From contig CACZPG010000036.1 in the NCBI GenBank assembly GCA_902782965.1, positions 1 to 15,845 of the forward strand: a stretch of DNA of 15,845 bases, given 5' to 3'. The DNA comes from an uncultured Lachnospiraceae bacterium (GTDB lineage Bacteria; Bacillota; Clostridia; Lachnospirales; Lachnospiraceae). Both the position numbers and the translations under genes were made by a program. Of the stretch, positions 14,053-15,845 are shown in pieces. A model generated the notes under the pieces. It was not told the origin of the DNA. It saw only the letters and a program-made list of their open reading frames with translations, and ran no database searches. Numbering within the stretch: position 1 is the stretch's first letter; each line of letters begins with the position of its first letter.

Positions 14053-15828
14053 ATGAAAAACGATAAAACTATCAAAAATATTATATTTGATCTTAGATTT
14101 ATAAACTGCATCCTGGTAGTTTCATGTGCACTTGCACTTATTTTTATTATTCTTTTTTCTAAAAATGATATATTTAATACAGATAATGCAGTTGATTATT
14201 CTGATTTATGGTCATATGAAAGTGGCTCTGTAGTTGATTTTGATGATTTCAACATAGACGATCATACTTCCATCCATAAAAGAACAAATGGTGAAATCAT
14301 TAATACTATGTCCCTCTGTTTTTATTCAAAAAACCTATATTTTACTGTATTTCTTGACGGTGAACCTATCTATGATTTTCATCCTCAAACCTATAAGTTT
14401 CTTGGAAAAGCTTATGGTTTCTATCCTCATTCCATTACAATGCCAATTCTTCATCGTGATGGTGATTTACGTATTGAAATCGATAATCTATATTCAGGAA
14501 AACCCGGATATATTAAGTGCATGCAGCTTGATAACAGTCATCAGTTTCTTATAGATGAGTTACAGAAATCATCTTATGAATTTGTACTTTGCTTTATTGT
14601 ATTTATATTTGGAATAGTTATGATAGTTATCGGAATACTGGGAAAATATTTCGATGATAAAAGATATGAGATAATGAGTCTTGGAGCAGTAGCAGTAATA
14701 ACAGCTTTATGGATAGCTTCAGAAACTCAGATGTTATCCATTCTTACCTGTAATCCCACTGCAACTCATTTCACTGATTATATGTGTCTTGATATTATTG
14801 GTTATCCTGCAGTTCTTTTCGCTGCATTTCTTACCGGAAACAAGAATACAAGACTTTCCATATTTATTGTAATAACAACATTAATTCTCTTGATAGGCTC
14901 CTTTTATTCCACAATAATCGGTTATAAAGATTATCACGAACTTCTTATATTTACTCATATCAACCTTTTAATAACAGCTCTTATCATTATTTATTTAATG
15001 ATTGTAGGTTTTATTAAGAAACAAATTAAGAAGAAATCTACCAAATTCATATTATTCTGTTTTTTCGTTTCACTTATACCCGGAATTATTGATATAATTA
15101 GATATAAAACTAATTCAACACAGGTATATTATGTATCGTTCTATAAGTATTCCTTCCTTATATTCATTCTTCTGAGTGGTGTTTATGAATTTATTAATAT
15201 TGCAGAAATGAGTAAAAATGGAAAATATGCGGAGATTATGGAACAGCTTGCTTATCAGGATGGACTGACAGGACTGCTTAATCGTAAGGCTTATAACAAG
15301 AAACTAAATGAGGCTTTAGATAAGACTCATACTTATACCTTTATTATGATCGATATGAATTATCTTAAGGTGGTGAATGATCAGCTCGGTCATCTGATAG
15401 GTGATAAGTATATTAAAGATGTTGCCAAATACATTTCCGCCTCTTTTATTAATGGAGAGAGCTGCTTCAGAATAGGTGGCGATGAATTCTTCGTTCTCGC
15501 AGAATATCCGGAATCAGATCCTTTATTCAGTGAAAGCCTTGATAGTATGATGAATAAGATTAATAATTTTAACAAGGACAATAATTATCCTATTCCTTTA
15601 AGTGTTGCTTATGGAGTGACTATTTTCAATCCATTAACAGATGAAGTAGAATTAAAAGTAAAAGAAGCTGATGAAAAAATGTATGAAATGAAAGCCAGAA
15701 TGAAAGCTAAAATTCAAATAAACAGCACTAATAATAATGATAATAATGACAACAGTAGTAGTATAATCAGTAATAGTATAATCAGTAATAGTATAATCAG
15801 TAATATTAATAATATAGAAACAATTTAA
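14053..15828 (+). CDS. Polytopic membrane diguanylate cyclase-like GGDEF protein with extracellular sensor region
   Basis: This is a probable sensor enzyme that makes cyclic di-GMP from GTP at the cytoplasmic face. It has 591 residues. One transmembrane helix (about 17-36) is followed by an extracellular domain of about 135 residues (40-173), then seven hydrophobic segments at about 175-197, 207-224, 243-262, 267-290, 298-320, 330-349 and 360-380. This layout resembles 7TM receptors with an extracellular sensing domain. The GGDEF domain spans about 395-555: DGLTGLLNRKAY at 403-414, MIDMNYLKVVNDQLGH near 432-447, and RIGGDEFF at 473-480 with an intact GGDEF motif (475-479), suggesting activity. 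The upstream RxxD inhibitory site is not present: the aligned residues are INGE. The tail after 557 is Asn/Ser-rich and includes SIISN three times. No strong RBS is seen at the ATG. Ligand and target are unknown. Confidence 0.9.
   Translation: MKNDKTIKNIIFDLRFINCILVVSCALALIFIILFSKNDIFNTDNAVDYSDLWSYESGSVVDFDDFNIDDHTSIHKRTNGEIINTMSLCFYSKNLYFTVFLDGEPIYDFHPQTYKFLGKAYGFYPHSITMPILHRDGDLRIEIDNLYSGKPGYIKCMQLDNSHQFLIDELQKSSYEFVLCFIVFIFGIVMIVIGILGKYFDDKRYEIMSLGAVAVITALWIASETQMLSILTCNPTATHFTDYMCLDIIGYPAVLFAAFLTGNKNTRLSIFIVITTLILLIGSFYSTIIGYKDYHELLIFTHINLLITALIIIYLMIVGFIKKQIKKKSTKFILFCFFVSLIPGIIDIIRYKTNSTQVYYVSFYKYSFLIFILLSGVYEFINIAEMSKNGKYAEIMEQLAYQDGLTGLLNRKAYNKKLNEALDKTHTYTFIMIDMNYLKVVNDQLGHLIGDKYIKDVAKYISASFINGESCFRIGGDEFFVLAEYPESDPLFSESLDSMMNKINNFNKDNNYPIPLSVAYGVTIFNPLTDEVELKVKEADEKMYEMKARMKAKIQINSTNNNDNNDNSSSIISNSIISNSIISNINNIETI
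15760..15804 (+). repeat. Three perfect 15-bp tandem repeats at the 3' end of the GGDEF gene
   Basis: The unit AGTATAATCAGTAAT occurs at 15760-15774, 15775-15789 and 15790-15804 without a mismatch and encodes SIISN three times (residues 570-584). The unit is a multiple of three, so copy-number change would lengthen or shorten the tail without a frameshift. An AAT/GAT-rich run lies just before it (15721-15759). Confidence 0.93.
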
Positions 15829-15838
15829 GGATATACAT

Positions 15839-15845
15839 ATGAATA
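15839..15845 (+). other. Possible start of a downstream gene, cut by the window edge
   Basis: An ATG at 15839-15841 lies 7 bases after AAGGA (15827-15831), which overlaps the GGDEF stop codon. The spacing is right for translation initiation, but only seven bases are visible and no product can be named. Confidence 0.35.

Noticed and set aside
15760..15804. CRISPR-like repeats at the right end
   Set aside because: The copies are contiguous 15-mers in frame within a coding sequence and encode a repeated pentapeptide.

Overview
The window looks like a chromosomal core region of a low-GC Firmicute, most likely a Lachnospiraceae-type member of the Clostridia (Butyrivibrio/Lachnospira-like). This rests on the very AT-rich coding sequence, AGGAG-type ribosome binding sites, the gene set (large class B PBP, RodA/FtsW, MgsA, HlyD-like adaptor, YggS, SepF, DivIVA) and the style of these proteins, for example an acidic SepF N-terminus and a PBP with a large internal insertion. 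The family-level assignment is inference from remembered family features. No phage, transposon, CRISPR array, tRNA or rRNA was found. Every confident gene lies on the + strand.

Region 1 (1-8582) is an envelope-growth and division cluster. It holds a class B penicillin-binding protein missing its 5' end at the window edge, a RodA/FtsW glycosyltransferase, a methylglyoxal synthase homologue, a membrane-anchored D,D-carboxypeptidase, an orphan HlyD-like adaptor, the PLP-binding protein YggS/YlmE, SepF and DivIVA. The first five genes are separated by only 3-16 bases and must be co-transcribed; the next three follow at 23-54 bases. The cluster ends in a hairpin at 8631-8665. PBP and RodA would polymerise and cross-link peptidoglycan, the carboxypeptidase would trim it, and SepF and DivIVA would organise the septum or poles.

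Region 2 (8711-13815) holds five genes with mostly short gaps: aroB (3-dehydroquinate synthase), lspA (lipoprotein signal peptidase), a RluD-type pseudouridine synthase, a PgeF/YlmD-type protein and a patatin-like phospholipase. It ends in a strong Rho-independent terminator at 13819-13856. The ylmD-ylmE-sepF-(ylmG-ylmH)-divIVA and lspA-rluD neighbourhoods known from Bacillus are recognisable here but rearranged: the ylmD-like gene has moved downstream of rluD, ylmG and ylmH are absent, and aroB lies between divIVA and lspA.

Region 3 (13816-15845) starts with a 237-base extremely AT-rich intergenic stretch carrying 13-bp tandem repeats and a good sigma-A-like promoter. A polytopic membrane GGDEF protein follows, whose 3' end carries three perfect 15-bp repeats. 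A ribosome binding site and ATG at the last bases suggest another gene beyond the edge.

The most notable observation is that the methylglyoxal synthase homologue lacks the catalytic aspartate (Asp71 in E. coli numbering is Val60 here) and has other active-site changes, although it sits intact inside the cell-shape operon. I did not find a clearly new multi-gene system. The other points of interest are lineage-type insertions in conserved enzymes, the orphan adaptor and the repeat structures.
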